Source of the DNA: DAOMNN01 sp964404505
Lineage (GTDB): Bacteria; Pseudomonadota; Gammaproteobacteria; Burkholderiales; Rhodocyclaceae
Direction: 5' to 3'
Assembly: GCA_964404505.1 (NCBI GenBank)
Contig: CAYOKH010000069.1
Coordinates: 1 to 10,023, forward strand
DNA: 10,023 nucleotides
How positions within the stretch are numbered: the first letter of the stretch is position 1; every line of letters starts with the position of its first letter. The position numbers and the translations under genes were made by a program. Shown one piece after another: positions 1 to 7,713 of this stretch. Below the pieces are notes generated by a model, which was given only the letters and a program-made list of their open reading frames with translations, was not told the origin of the DNA and did not search any database.

Positions 1-1761
1 TCGGTCCAGGACGCGGTACATCTGAAGCCGGGCGAACTCGATACGTACTACGGCCTGTGGAGTGGCGGCCATACCGGTGACTTCCGCGTACTGGGCCTGC
101 CTTCCGGACGCGAACTGCACCGCGTCCCCTGTTTCGTCCCCGACTCGCTGGTCGGCTGGGGGATAACCAACGAATCGAAGCAGATCATGGGCACCAGGCC
201 CGACGGCAGTCTGCAGTTCACCGTCGGCGACACGCATCACACCCACGCTTCGTACAAGGACGGCAACTACGACGGCCGCTACGCGTGGATCAACGACAAG
301 ATCAACAGCCGCATCGCACGCATCCGGCTTGACTACTTCGTCTGCGACAAGATCACCAAGCTTCCGAACGTGCAGGGCTTTCACGGCATCTTCCCGGACA
401 AGCGCGATCCTGTCGACGAGTCGATCAACTACACCACCCGCGTGTTCTGTGGCGGTGAATTCCATGTTCCTCTGCCCAATGACGGCCGCGACGTCGATGA
501 ACCTGAGAAGTATCGCGCCCTTTTCTCATGCGTCGACGCCGAGACCATGGAACTGCGCTGGCAGGTTCTGATCGACGGCAACTGCGATCTGGTCGCCACT
601 TCCTTCGACGGCAAGCTCGCCGCGTCGAATCAATACAACACTGAAAACGGCATCCATTACGAGGACATGATGGCAGCCGAGCGCGATGCATGCATCTTCT
701 ACAACATCGCGCGCATCGAGCAGGCCGTCAAGGAAGGCCGCTACACGACCTACGGCGAGTCGCCCGTTCCGGTCGTAGACGGGACGCGTGCCGCGAACAC
801 CGACCCCGCAACGGCCCTCACCGCCACCGTTTCGGTGCCGAAGAACCCCCACGGCGTTAATGCCAGCCCGGATGGCAAGTACTTCATCTGTGCCGGCAAA
901 CTCTCGCCCACGGCCACAGTGATCGAACTCCAGAAAGTGCTCGACTGGTTCGACGGCAAGGTCGCAGATATCGACGACACCATCGTCGCCGAAGTCGAAC
1001 TCGGCCTCGGCCCGCTGCACACTGCCTTCGACGGCCGCGGCAACGCCTATACGACGCTGTTCCTGGACAGCCAGGTGGTCAAGTGGAATGTCGACGCCGC
1101 AATCAAGTTTCATTCCGGCGACACCGGCGCGCAATACGTGGTCGACCGTCTCGACGTGCACTACCAGCCCGGTCACATCAACGCTTCGCAGTCCGAGACG
1201 ATGTTCGCGGACGGAAAGTATCTCGCAGTTGGCTGCAAGTTCTCCAAGGACCGCTACCTGCCGGTCGGTCCGCTCCATGCCGAGAACGAGCAGCTGGTGG
1301 ATATCTCGGGTGACAAGATGGTCCTGCTTGCCGACCACCCGGTGCGTCCGGAACCGCACGACTTCATCATCTTCAAGCGCGAGTTACTGAGCCCGAAGAA
1401 GATCTACTCCCTCGACGAGTTTCCGCTCGCGATCAAGGATCCAAAGGAAACCGGCGTACAGCGCGACGGCAACAAGGTCACCGTCAGGATCACCTCGCTC
1501 GCTCCCGCGTTCGAACCGCGCGAATTCAAGTTGCAGCGTGGCGACGAGGTCACGCTCATCCTGACCAACCTCGACCGGATCGAGGACCTCACGCACGGCT
1601 TTGCGATCCCCGAATACAACATCAACTTCATCGTCAATCCGCAGGAGACCGCGTCGGTCAGCTTCATTGCCGACAAGCCGGGCGTGTTCTGGTGCTACTG
1701 CACGCACTTCTGCCATGCCCTCCACCTCGAGATGCGCAGCCGGATGATCGTCGAGGCTTGA
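1..1761 (+). CDS. nosZ: Nitrous-oxide reductase NosZ, clade I type (5' end missing)
   Basis: This is the terminal denitrification enzyme, reducing N2O to N2 in the periplasm with a CuA electron-entry site and a four-copper CuZ site. The frame is open from base 1; an in-frame ATG at 187 is internal, because the 62 codons before it read as NosZ (PGELDTYYG, SGGHTG, ITNESK). About 60 residues including the expected export signal lie outside the window. All seven CuZ histidines can be placed by family motifs at window codons 79, 80 (DTHHTH), 128 (FHGIF), 284 (NPHG), 340 (PLHT), 392 (GHIN) and 453 (EPHD). The C-terminal cupredoxin domain has the CuA ligands H532, C567, C571, H575 and M578. The residue between the two CuA cysteines that is Trp in Pseudomonas and Paracoccus NosZ is His569 here. 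The stop at 1759-1761 is followed by hairpins and a terminator, so nosZ seems to end its own transcript. Identity is near certain. Confidence 0.98.
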   Translation, partial: SVQDAVHLKPGELDTYYGLWSGGHTGDFRVLGLPSGRELHRVPCFVPDSLVGWGITNESKQIMGTRPDGSLQFTVGDTHHTHASYKDGNYDGRYAWINDKINSRIARIRLDYFVCDKITKLPNVQGFHGIFPDKRDPVDESINYTTRVFCGGEFHVPLPNDGRDVDEPEKYRALFSCVDAETMELRWQVLIDGNCDLVATSFDGKLAASNQYNTENGIHYEDMMAAERDACIFYNIARIEQAVKEGRYTTYGESPVPVVDGTRAANTDPATALTATVSVPKNPHGVNASPDGKYFICAGKLSPTATVIELQKVLDWFDGKVADIDDTIVAEVELGLGPLHTAFDGRGNAYTTLFLDSQVVKWNVDAAIKFHSGDTGAQYVVDRLDVHYQPGHINASQSETMFADGKYLAVGCKFSKDRYLPVGPLHAENEQLVDISGDKMVLLADHPVRPEPHDFIIFKRELLSPKKIYSLDEFPLAIKDPKETGVQRDGNKVTVRITSLAPAFEPREFKLQRGDEVTLILTNLDRIEDLTHGFAIPEYNINFIVNPQETASVSFIADKPGVFWCYCTHFCHALHLEMRSRMIVEA

Positions 1762-1771
1762 TACCGGACCA

Positions 1772-1833
1772 GCGGCCCGCGACTTTGGGGCCGCGAAAAC
1801 CACACCACGTGCGGCAGGTCACGGAGCCGCACG
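1772..1833 (+). other. Two consecutive stem-loops in the nosZ 3' untranslated region
   Basis: Ten bases after the nosZ stop a perfect 7-bp stem (GCGGCCC 1772-1778 with GGGCCGC 1788-1794, loop 9) is followed by a perfect 8-bp stem (CGTGCGGC 1808-1815 with GCCGCACG 1826-1833, loop 10). A weaker 5-bp stem follows (1839-1843 with 1855-1859). None has a T-run, so they are not intrinsic terminators themselves. They could protect the nosZ message from 3' exonucleases or be part of a 3'UTR-derived small RNA; the role is inference, while the stems are directly visible. Confidence 0.6.
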
Positions 1834-1877
1834 GGTGTACCGTTCGCGCACCGGACGGTTCTGACTGGGTGATCTTT

Positions 1878-1908
1878 CGAGGGGCTGAATGCCCCTCGTT
1901 TTTTCTTT
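1878..1908 (+). terminator. Rho-independent terminator after nosZ
   Basis: A perfect 8-bp GC-rich stem (CGAGGGGC 1878-1885, GCCCCTCG 1891-1898) with a 5-base loop TGAAT is followed directly by TTTTTTCTTT (1899-1908). This is a canonical intrinsic terminator on the + strand, 117 bases after the nosZ stop. It separates nosZ from nosR, so the downstream genes probably need their own promoter. Confidence 0.93.
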
Positions 1909-1936
1909 AGCTAATTAGCAGTTCACGATGTATTAA

Positions 1937-1985
1937 TTGACCCTGAGCAATTACAGGAAGGTCCTTAGCTTCTAAACTGAATTCC
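1937..1985 (+). promoter_or_regulatory. FNR/DNR-type activator site and class II promoter for nosR
   Basis: TTGAC-CCTG-AGCAA at 1937-1950 matches the FNR/DNR consensus TTGAT-N4-ATCAA in 8 of 10 positions with the right spacing. A -10-like hexamer TAAACT lies at 1973-1978 (4 of 6 matches to TATAAT). If the site is centred at -41.5, as in class II FNR promoters, the start point would be 1985, which puts that hexamer exactly at -12 to -7 and leaves a 23-base leader before the nosR ATG. This suggests activation under low oxygen and/or by NO. The start point is predicted, not measured. Confidence 0.72.
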
Positions 1986-2007
1986 ACTCCGCACAGTAAA
2001 GAGCACC

Positions 2008-4185
2008 ATGAGAACCATACTTTCCGGGCTCCGGAATGTGCTCATCGCAACGGTGATGACGCTTGCACCGCATGCAGTCCTGGCTACGGCCTACGAGGCC
2101 CGCCTGCCGGACGAGATCAATACTGCACCGAACCTCTGCGACTACGCCCCCTGTCACGAGGTGTTGCCCGGCGCCACATCGTTCTCGGAGCGCAAGGGCC
2201 GTCCGTTCTACGTCGAGGGCTACGATGCCCACGGCAAGGTGATCGGATACGTCATGCTGTCGACCGACATCACGGACGTCCCCGCCTACTCGGGCAAGCC
2301 CGTCATTACCCTGATCGGCATTGATGCGGATGGGCATTTCGCAGGCGTCAAGATCCTCAAGCATTCGGAGCCCATCCTGCTGCTCGGCATTCCCGAGTCA
2401 GCCATGGTGAAGTTCAACGAACAGTATCTTGGCAAGTTCGTCGGTGACAACATCGAGATCGGTGCATCACGGAGCGACCGCGACGTCATCGCGCTGGATG
2501 CCATCTCCGGCGCAACCGTGACCGTGGTTGCACAGAACCAGGTGATGATGGCTTCCGGTGCGGCAACCGCGCGCCAGGTCGGGATTCTCGAGCCTACGGT
2601 ACGCGAGCAGGCACGCTTCCTGGAACTGGACAACAATCCCACCTGGGTTAGCCTGGTGCGAGAAGGCGGCGTCCGGTCGATCACCGTACGACCGGAACAG
2701 GTCGGTCATCCGCGCTCGAACGAACCCTTCATCGAGCTGTGGTTCGGCTATCTCAACCAGCCGGACATCGGACGTGCGCTGCTCGGGGACACCGCCTGGC
2801 GCAATCTCATGGGCCGGCTGAAGGAGGGCGAGCATGCCCTCTTCGTGATCCGCACCGCTGGCGCGGAATCTTTCAAGGGTTCCGGTTTCGTCCGCGGCGG
2901 GCTTTACGACCGCGTTCATGTCCGCCAGGGAATGGACGTCTTCACTTTCCGTGACCTCGACTCGCTCCCTCTCTACGATATCCGCGCCGTAGGCGCACCA
3001 CCGTTCAGCGAGTCGATCATTTTCATCGTGCGCTCAGACGCATTTTCCGTCGCATACCCATGGAAGTTCGTGTTTCTGGGCAATCGGGTCGACCGGAATA
3101 CGGGCGCGCGCACCTTCGCCAGCTTCGACAGCGAGTTCTGGCTTCCCGCCACCTACCTGGAAGGCGGTCGTCCGCGCGTGGAGCGCCCGGCCGCACCCTG
3201 GGTCCGGATATGGAAGATGCGCGCGGTCGAGATCGGTATCTTCGTGGCCCTGCTGCTGGGGGTGGCCGCGGTCTATGCCAACCGCGATCGCCTGACTCGC
3301 GCGTCGACGCGCAGGAACAAGTGGCCGGTCAATGCGTTCAAGTACGCTGCCTGGATCATCAGCATCGGTTTCGTCGGCTTCTACCTGATGGCCCAGCCCT
3401 CGATCACCCAGATCCTGACCTGGTTCCATGCCTTGCTCTTCCAGTGGACCTGGGAACTGTTCCTGACCGATCCGTTCATCTTCCTGTTCTGGATCTTCAT
3501 CATCGTCACGGTCTTCCTTTGGGGTCGCGGCCTTTTCTGCGGATGGATGTGTCCGTTCGGCTCACTATCCGAACTGCTCTACAAGGTGGGTAGCGCAATC
3601 GGTCTGAAACGCTTCCAGTTCAAGCTCTCCCAACCGGTACACGACCGCCTCAAATGGATAAAATACTGGGTGTTCTTCGGCTTGCTGGCAGTGTCGGTAT
3701 TCTCCATGGGCTGGGCCGAAATGCTTTCCGAAGTCGAGCCGTTCAAGACGACCTTCCTTGTCGGCCTGTTGAACCGTAGCTGGCCTTACACGCTTTTTGC
3801 GGCGGGGCTCCTCGGACTGTCGATCTTCATGGAGCGCCCTTTCTGCAAATACCTGTGCCCCCTCGGTGCAGCACTCGCAATGCCTTCGACCTTCCGCTGG
3901 TTCGGACTCAAGCGCAAGCAGGAATGCGACACATGCCACGCCTGTGCAGCAGGCTGCGGATCGCTTGCAATCGACAAGAACGGGCGGATCGATCACCGCG
4001 AGTGCATGTCGTGTCTCGATTGCATGGTGCTCTACACCGACGAACACGCGTGCCCGCCACTGGTCAGGGAACGCAAGGGCAGGACGAAGGCGGGTCTGCC
4101 GATGACTCCGATCGGCAAGGACGGCTATTACATCCCGATCAAGCCCGTGACCACCTTGGCGGCCCCGCAGCCGCAAACGAACTGA
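2008..4185 (+). CDS. nosR: NosR, membrane flavo-iron-sulfur protein of N2O respiration
   Basis: NosR is a membrane protein needed for nosZ expression and for NosZ activity, thought to carry quinol-derived electrons towards the periplasm. The 725-residue length is usual for the family. A signal sequence (about 1-27) precedes a periplasmic FMN-binding domain with a CDYAPC cysteine pair (44, 49) and SGATVT at 167-172, where Thr172 is the expected covalent FMN site. Membrane helices begin near 405-423 and 443-463 and continue to about 608. Two CP motifs, CGWMCP (C511, C515) and CKYLCP (C613, C617), are typical of the NapH/NosR family. Two 4Fe-4S ferredoxin-like clusters follow: C640, C643, C646, C650 and C666, C669, C672, C682, the last spaced by a 9-residue insert. 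The ATG at 2008 has a modest ribosome site (AAAGAG 1998-2003) and lies 23 bases after the predicted promoter start. It is the first gene of the operon. Confidence 0.97.
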   Translation: MRTILSGLRNVLIATVMTLAPHAVLATAYEARLPDEINTAPNLCDYAPCHEVLPGATSFSERKGRPFYVEGYDAHGKVIGYVMLSTDITDVPAYSGKPVITLIGIDADGHFAGVKILKHSEPILLLGIPESAMVKFNEQYLGKFVGDNIEIGASRSDRDVIALDAISGATVTVVAQNQVMMASGAATARQVGILEPTVREQARFLELDNNPTWVSLVREGGVRSITVRPEQVGHPRSNEPFIELWFGYLNQPDIGRALLGDTAWRNLMGRLKEGEHALFVIRTAGAESFKGSGFVRGGLYDRVHVRQGMDVFTFRDLDSLPLYDIRAVGAPPFSESIIFIVRSDAFSVAYPWKFVFLGNRVDRNTGARTFASFDSEFWLPATYLEGGRPRVERPAAPWVRIWKMRAVEIGIFVALLLGVAAVYANRDRLTRASTRRNKWPVNAFKYAAWIISIGFVGFYLMAQPSITQILTWFHALLFQWTWELFLTDPFIFLFWIFIIVTVFLWGRGLFCGWMCPFGSLSELLYKVGSAIGLKRFQFKLSQPVHDRLKWIKYWVFFGLLAVSVFSMGWAEMLSEVEPFKTTFLVGLLNRSWPYTLFAAGLLGLSIFMERPFCKYLCPLGAALAMPSTFRWFGLKRKQECDTCHACAAGCGSLAIDKNGRIDHRECMSCLDCMVLYTDEHACPPLVRERKGRTKAGLPMTPIGKDGYYIPIKPVTTLAAPQPQTN

Positions 4186-4204
4186 GATCCGGAGATTGAA
4201 AAGC

Positions 4205-4633
4205 ATGGTCGACCCGAAACTGATGACCGACCCGATCCAGCCTCCTTACGCCAGCAATCGAAATCCTTTGGTAGTCCTGGCAGCCGAGGTCTGGGACCAC
4301 CTCTGGCCGTGGAGCCATCGCAGTTTCAGGCGTCACCGCGCGGTGCAGGCGGCTGGATTCGCCCTGGCAGTGGCGGCATCCATCGTGTGGATTCTCGCGG
4401 CACTGGGGCGCCTCGAGGCCGGCGCGATCATTGGCTGGTGGTTCGGCTGGAGTGTGTTCGAAGTCATGATCCGACTCGCGTCCAAGCCTTACGTCAAGGA
4501 AGGGCCGTGGTGGGGACGATGCTATCGACGCGCAAGCCTGATGGATATGGTGTGCTATGTCGGCTTCAAGAACCTGTTGATCGGCGCAAGCCTCTTCATC
4601 GCTCTCAAGTCCGCAGGGCTGCTGTACCTTTAG
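4205..4633 (+). CDS. Unnamed three-helix membrane protein between nosR and nosD
   Basis: I do not recognise this gene; it is a 142-residue protein rich in Trp with a basic segment (SHRSFRRHR, 38-45). Three hydrophobic stretches are visible: about 47-67, 73-92 and 113-140. Cysteines at 106 and 117 flank the start of the last helix, and no cofactor motif is seen. The ATG at 4205 is chosen because GGAG at 4191-4194 sits 10 bases upstream; an in-frame TTG at 4196 would be only one base from that GGAG and would add three residues. The gene begins 20 bases after the nosR stop and ends 15 bases before nosD, so it should be co-transcribed and may help NosR or NosDFY in the membrane. That role is inferred from position only. 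The coding frame itself is well supported by fit and spacing. Confidence 0.85.
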   Translation: MVDPKLMTDPIQPPYASNRNPLVVLAAEVWDHLWPWSHRSFRRHRAVQAAGFALAVAASIVWILAALGRLEAGAIIGWWFGWSVFEVMIRLASKPYVKEGPWWGRCYRRASLMDMVCYVGFKNLLIGASLFIALKSAGLLYL

Positions 4634-4648
4634 GCACCGACGCAGCGA

Positions 4649-5938
4649 ATGCCTGGTTCATTTTGCGGCCGCCTCACCTCCGGCTTTGTCCTGCTGGCCA
4701 CGCTCTTCCTGGCCGGGCCCGCACTTGCCGCCACCTGGCATGTATCTCCCGGCGAGTCGATCCAGGCAGCAGTCGACCAGGCGGACGCCGGCGACATCGT
4801 CGAAGTCGCAAGGGGTCGCTATCAGGAGAACCTGCTGATAGAGAAACCCCTGACCTTGCGCGGGCTCGATCGTCCCACGGTGAGCGGAGGCCTTTCGGGG
4901 CACACCATCATGGTGACGGCAGAGGACGTCACCATCGAAGGACTGATCGTGATCGATTCCGGTGACAGTCTTCGCGATCAGAACGCCGGCATCTACATCT
5001 GGCCCGGCGCCCACCGCGCAGTGGTTCGCAACTGCGATCTCGCCTACAACCTCTTCGGCCTGTGGATTGAAAAGGCCGACGATGTCCTCATAGAGAACAA
5101 CGTCATCGTGGGAAAACGCGATTACCGCTCTCCACAGCGCGGAAATGGCATACAGCTCTATAACACGCGACGCGCGCGGATCATCGGGAACAATGTCGGC
5201 TTCGTGCGCGACGCCCTGTACGTGGATGTGAGCCATGACGCCGTGTTTCGCGGCAATCGCCTGCACCATAGCCGCTACGGCACGCATTACATGAATTCGT
5301 ACCGTAACCTGTGGGAAGACAACGATGTCTATATGAATCGCGGCGGCCTGGCTCTGATGGAGGTGCGTGATCAGATCGTGCGCAACAACCGGGTCTGGGC
5401 GAATTCCGATCACGGCATCATGCTGCGCACCATTCAGGACACCGTCGTCGAGAACAACACCGTCGCCGGGAACTCCCGCGGTTTCTTCATCTACGATGCC
5501 GAGTACAACGAACTGCGGGGTAATCTGGTCGTCGACAATATCGTCGGCATGCATGTCTGGGCCGGCTCGAAGAACAACGACGTCGAGCGCAACGATTTCA
5601 TCAGCAACCGCGAGCAGGTGCGTTACGTTGCCGCGCGCGACGAATTGTGGGGCGTCAAGGAAGGCAACCACTGGAGCAACTATCTTGGATGGGATCGCAA
5701 CGGGGACGGCATCGGCGACGTACCCTACGAAGCCAATGACCTCGTCGACCGGCTCACCTGGCGGCACCCCATGATGAAACTGCTCCTCGCAAGCCCTGCC
5801 GTTCAGACGCTCCGCCTCGTATCGCGGCAGTTCCCGCTGATGCGGGCGCCCAGCATCGTGGATCCGAATCCGCGCATGCGCCCCCAGAATGAAAACTGGA
5901 GAGACTGGCTTGGAAAGCACTTCCCTGGCGCCCGCTGA
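4649..5938 (+). CDS. nosD: NosD, periplasmic beta-helix copper-handling protein
   Basis: NosD is the periplasmic partner of the NosFY ABC transporter; it accepts Cu(I) from NosL and delivers it during CuZ assembly in NosZ. A Sec-type signal peptide is visible (residues 1-27, ending PALA before ATWHV). The body is a series of right-handed beta-helix coils with repeated hydrophobic-N-N/G-N patterns (for example VVRNCDL, VLIENNVI, ARIIGNNV, VVENNTVAGN) typical of NosD/CASH domains. Near the C-terminus come the family signatures WDRNGDGIGDVPY and a segment with SPAVQTLRL and FPLMRAPSIVDPNPRM. At 429 residues the length is normal. The ribosome site is weak, and translation may depend partly on the preceding gene, which ends 15 bases upstream. 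The 3' end overlaps nosF. Confidence 0.96.
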   Translation: MPGSFCGRLTSGFVLLATLFLAGPALAATWHVSPGESIQAAVDQADAGDIVEVARGRYQENLLIEKPLTLRGLDRPTVSGGLSGHTIMVTAEDVTIEGLIVIDSGDSLRDQNAGIYIWPGAHRAVVRNCDLAYNLFGLWIEKADDVLIENNVIVGKRDYRSPQRGNGIQLYNTRRARIIGNNVGFVRDALYVDVSHDAVFRGNRLHHSRYGTHYMNSYRNLWEDNDVYMNRGGLALMEVRDQIVRNNRVWANSDHGIMLRTIQDTVVENNTVAGNSRGFFIYDAEYNELRGNLVVDNIVGMHVWAGSKNNDVERNDFISNREQVRYVAARDELWGVKEGNHWSNYLGWDRNGDGIGDVPYEANDLVDRLTWRHPMMKLLLASPAVQTLRLVSRQFPLMRAPSIVDPNPRMRPQNENWRDWLGKHFPGAR

Positions 5939-6866
5939 ATCGGGTCAGGCACTCAACCCCGAACCTGTCGTCGTCACACGCAGTGTCACCAAGCACTACG
6001 GCGCGGTGCACGCGGTGGATGGCGTCGACCTGGAAATCCGTCGCGGCGAGCTGTTCGGCCTGATCGGGCACAACGGTGCCGGTAAGAGCACACTTTTCAA
6101 GGTGATGCTGGGTCTGGTGCCGGAGACGTCCGGCCAGATCTTCATCGACGGCGAAGCCGTGGGCGGGCATCGCTTTCGATCGGTACGCCGCAAGATCGGC
6201 TACCTGCCTGAAAGCGTTGTGTTCTACGACAATCTGACCGGTCTGGAAACGCTCCAGTTCTTCTCGCGTCTGAAGGCGTCGCCGCTAGGGGCCTGCATGT
6301 CCGCCCTCGAACGCGTGGGACTGCTGCAGGCCGCCGATCGCCGCGTGAGGGATTATTCCAAGGGCATGCGTCAGCGGCTTGGATTTGCACAGGCGCTTCT
6401 GGGCACCCCTCAGATCCTCTTCCTGGATGAGCCCACGAACGGGCTTGACCCCGAAGCGATTCGCGAGTTCTACGCGATCCTGCGGCGACTTCGCAGCGAA
6501 GGCGTGACGATGGTGCTGACTTCCCACATCCTCAGCGAGATACAGGAGCGCGTCGATCGACTCGCAATCATGGCCGCCGGCCGCATACAGGCCATTGGCA
6601 CCCTGCAGGAGCTGCGCGAGCGCATGGACCTGCCCATCTGGTTCGATGTCCGCATTGCTCCGGAATACTTCGACCAGGTCCGCAATGTCCTTGGCAATCT
6701 TCCAGTCGGCGCGATAGAGGCACGGGACAACCTTGTTTCCGTGCAGTGCCGGCGCGATGCCAAGATGGCCGTGCTCGAGGCCCTGGCCGCACTCAACGGC
6801 AAGATGCTCGACCTCCATGTTCGCGAGCCATCGCTCGAGGATGTTTTCTTCGGCCTTTCGGATTAG
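5889..6866 (+). CDS. nosF: NosF, ABC transporter ATP-binding protein
   Basis: NosF is the cytoplasmic ATPase of the NosDFY complex that powers the conformational change used in CuZ maturation. Counting from ATG 5889 (325 residues), the Walker A GHNGAGKST is at 60-68, the signature-like YSKGMRQ at 146-152, Walker B ILFLDEP at 166-172, the D-loop GLDP at 175-178 and the switch His213 in TSH. The Q-loop position reads YLPES, with Glu in place of Gln, as is common in ABC-2 subfamily ATPases. The start is uncertain: ATG 5889 has no ribosome site, whereas an in-frame TTG at 5910 is preceded by GGAGAG (5898-5903) at a 6-base spacing and would give 318 residues. Either way the start lies inside the end of nosD, implying translational coupling. 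It ends 10 bases before nosY. Confidence 0.96.
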   Translation: MKTGETGLESTSLAPAESGQALNPEPVVVTRSVTKHYGAVHAVDGVDLEIRRGELFGLIGHNGAGKSTLFKVMLGLVPETSGQIFIDGEAVGGHRFRSVRRKIGYLPESVVFYDNLTGLETLQFFSRLKASPLGACMSALERVGLLQAADRRVRDYSKGMRQRLGFAQALLGTPQILFLDEPTNGLDPEAIREFYAILRRLRSEGVTMVLTSHILSEIQERVDRLAIMAAGRIQAIGTLQELRERMDLPIWFDVRIAPEYFDQVRNVLGNLPVGAIEARDNLVSVQCRRDAKMAVLEALAALNGKMLDLHVREPSLEDVFFGLSD

Positions 6867-6876
6867 GTGGCCAGAC

Positions 6877-7692
6877 GTGGAATTGAGGCAAGTCACGACC
6901 GTCGCCGGAAAGGAATTCTGGGACCGGATTCGCAATCGGTGGGTACTCGCCGTTGCATTGGTCTTCACCGTCTTCGCGCTCGTGATCGCTTACTTCGGCG
7001 GCGCGCAGCAGGGAACCGTCGGGTTCCGGTCGATCGAGTTCACGATTGCCAGCCTGGTGAGCCTGGTCATCTATCTGATCCCCCTTATTGCGCTTGTGCT
7101 CGGATTCGATGCCATCGTCGGGGAACGCGAACGCGGCTCGCTCGATCTTCTGCTGTCCATGCCAATCACCCGTTTCGAACTGCTGCTGGGCAAGTACCTC
7201 GGGCTCGCCGCGGCGCTGACATTCTCGACCGTCACAGGCTTCGGCCTGGTCGCCGTCGTGCTGTCGGCCCAACTCGACATCAACGCACTGTTTCATTATT
7301 TCGGCTTCATGCTCAGTTCGGTATTGCTCGGAATGGCTTTTCTCAGTCTCGCGGTAATGCTGTCGGTATTCGCAGGCGATCGGACGCGGGCATCCGGGAT
7401 GGCCATCGCGATGTGGTTCTTCTTCGTCCTGGTGTTCGACCTGATCCTGCTCGGAGCCCTGGTCGTGACCGGAGGCAGCTATGGCGGCGAATTCTTTCCA
7501 TACCTGCTGCTCCTCAATCCGGCCGATGTCTTCCGCATCCTGAACATCTTCACACTCGAGGACGTGCGTGGGCTGTACGGCCTGGCGACCGTCTTCCCTC
7601 GCGCGCTTGCCGAACCCTGGCTCCTGGGAATGGTCATGTTCGCCTGGATTGCAGCCCCTTTGGCCGTGGCGGCATGGCGCTTTCGCAAATAG
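6877..7692 (+). CDS. nosY: NosY, ABC-2 type membrane permease
   Basis: NosY is the integral membrane subunit of NosDFY, coupling ATP use by NosF to NosD in the periplasm. The GTG at 6877 is taken as the start because AGGTGG (6865-6870) lies 6 bases upstream and the protein then begins with the family-like VAGKEFWDRIRNRW; the frame stays open further upstream but that part overlaps nosF. The result is 271 residues with six likely helices, about 23-42, 57-78, 104-130, 143-165, 176-199 and 248-268. The cytoplasmic loop GERERGSLDLLLSMPITR (82-99) is a hallmark of the ABC-2/NosY family. It begins 10 bases after nosF and ends 21 bases before nosL. Confidence 0.95.
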   Translation: MELRQVTTVAGKEFWDRIRNRWVLAVALVFTVFALVIAYFGGAQQGTVGFRSIEFTIASLVSLVIYLIPLIALVLGFDAIVGERERGSLDLLLSMPITRFELLLGKYLGLAAALTFSTVTGFGLVAVVLSAQLDINALFHYFGFMLSSVLLGMAFLSLAVMLSVFAGDRTRASGMAIAMWFFFVLVFDLILLGALVVTGGSYGGEFFPYLLLLNPADVFRILNIFTLEDVRGLYGLATVFPRALAEPWLLGMVMFAWIAAPLAVAAWRFRK

Positions 7693-7713
7693 ATACCTGA
7701 TGGAGATCGATTC

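Noticed and set aside
526..1359. 277-codon minus-strand frame opposite nosZ
   Set aside because: It lies entirely antisense to the conserved NosZ reading frame, with no domain and no ribosome site.
1692..1910. Short + strand frame running from the nosZ end through the terminator
   Set aside because: It overlaps the conserved NosZ C-terminus, crosses the hairpins and the T-run, and has no family resemblance.
1910..1919. Perfect 10-base palindrome GCTAATTAGC between the terminator and nosR
   Set aside because: It is short and AT-centred, and no known regulator can be matched to it with confidence; it could be chance.
4658..5920. Long open frame (420 codons) on the minus strand opposite nosD
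   Set aside because: It is codon-for-codon antisense to a clear nosD. High GC at third positions commonly keeps the opposite strand open, and the product shows no recognisable domain.
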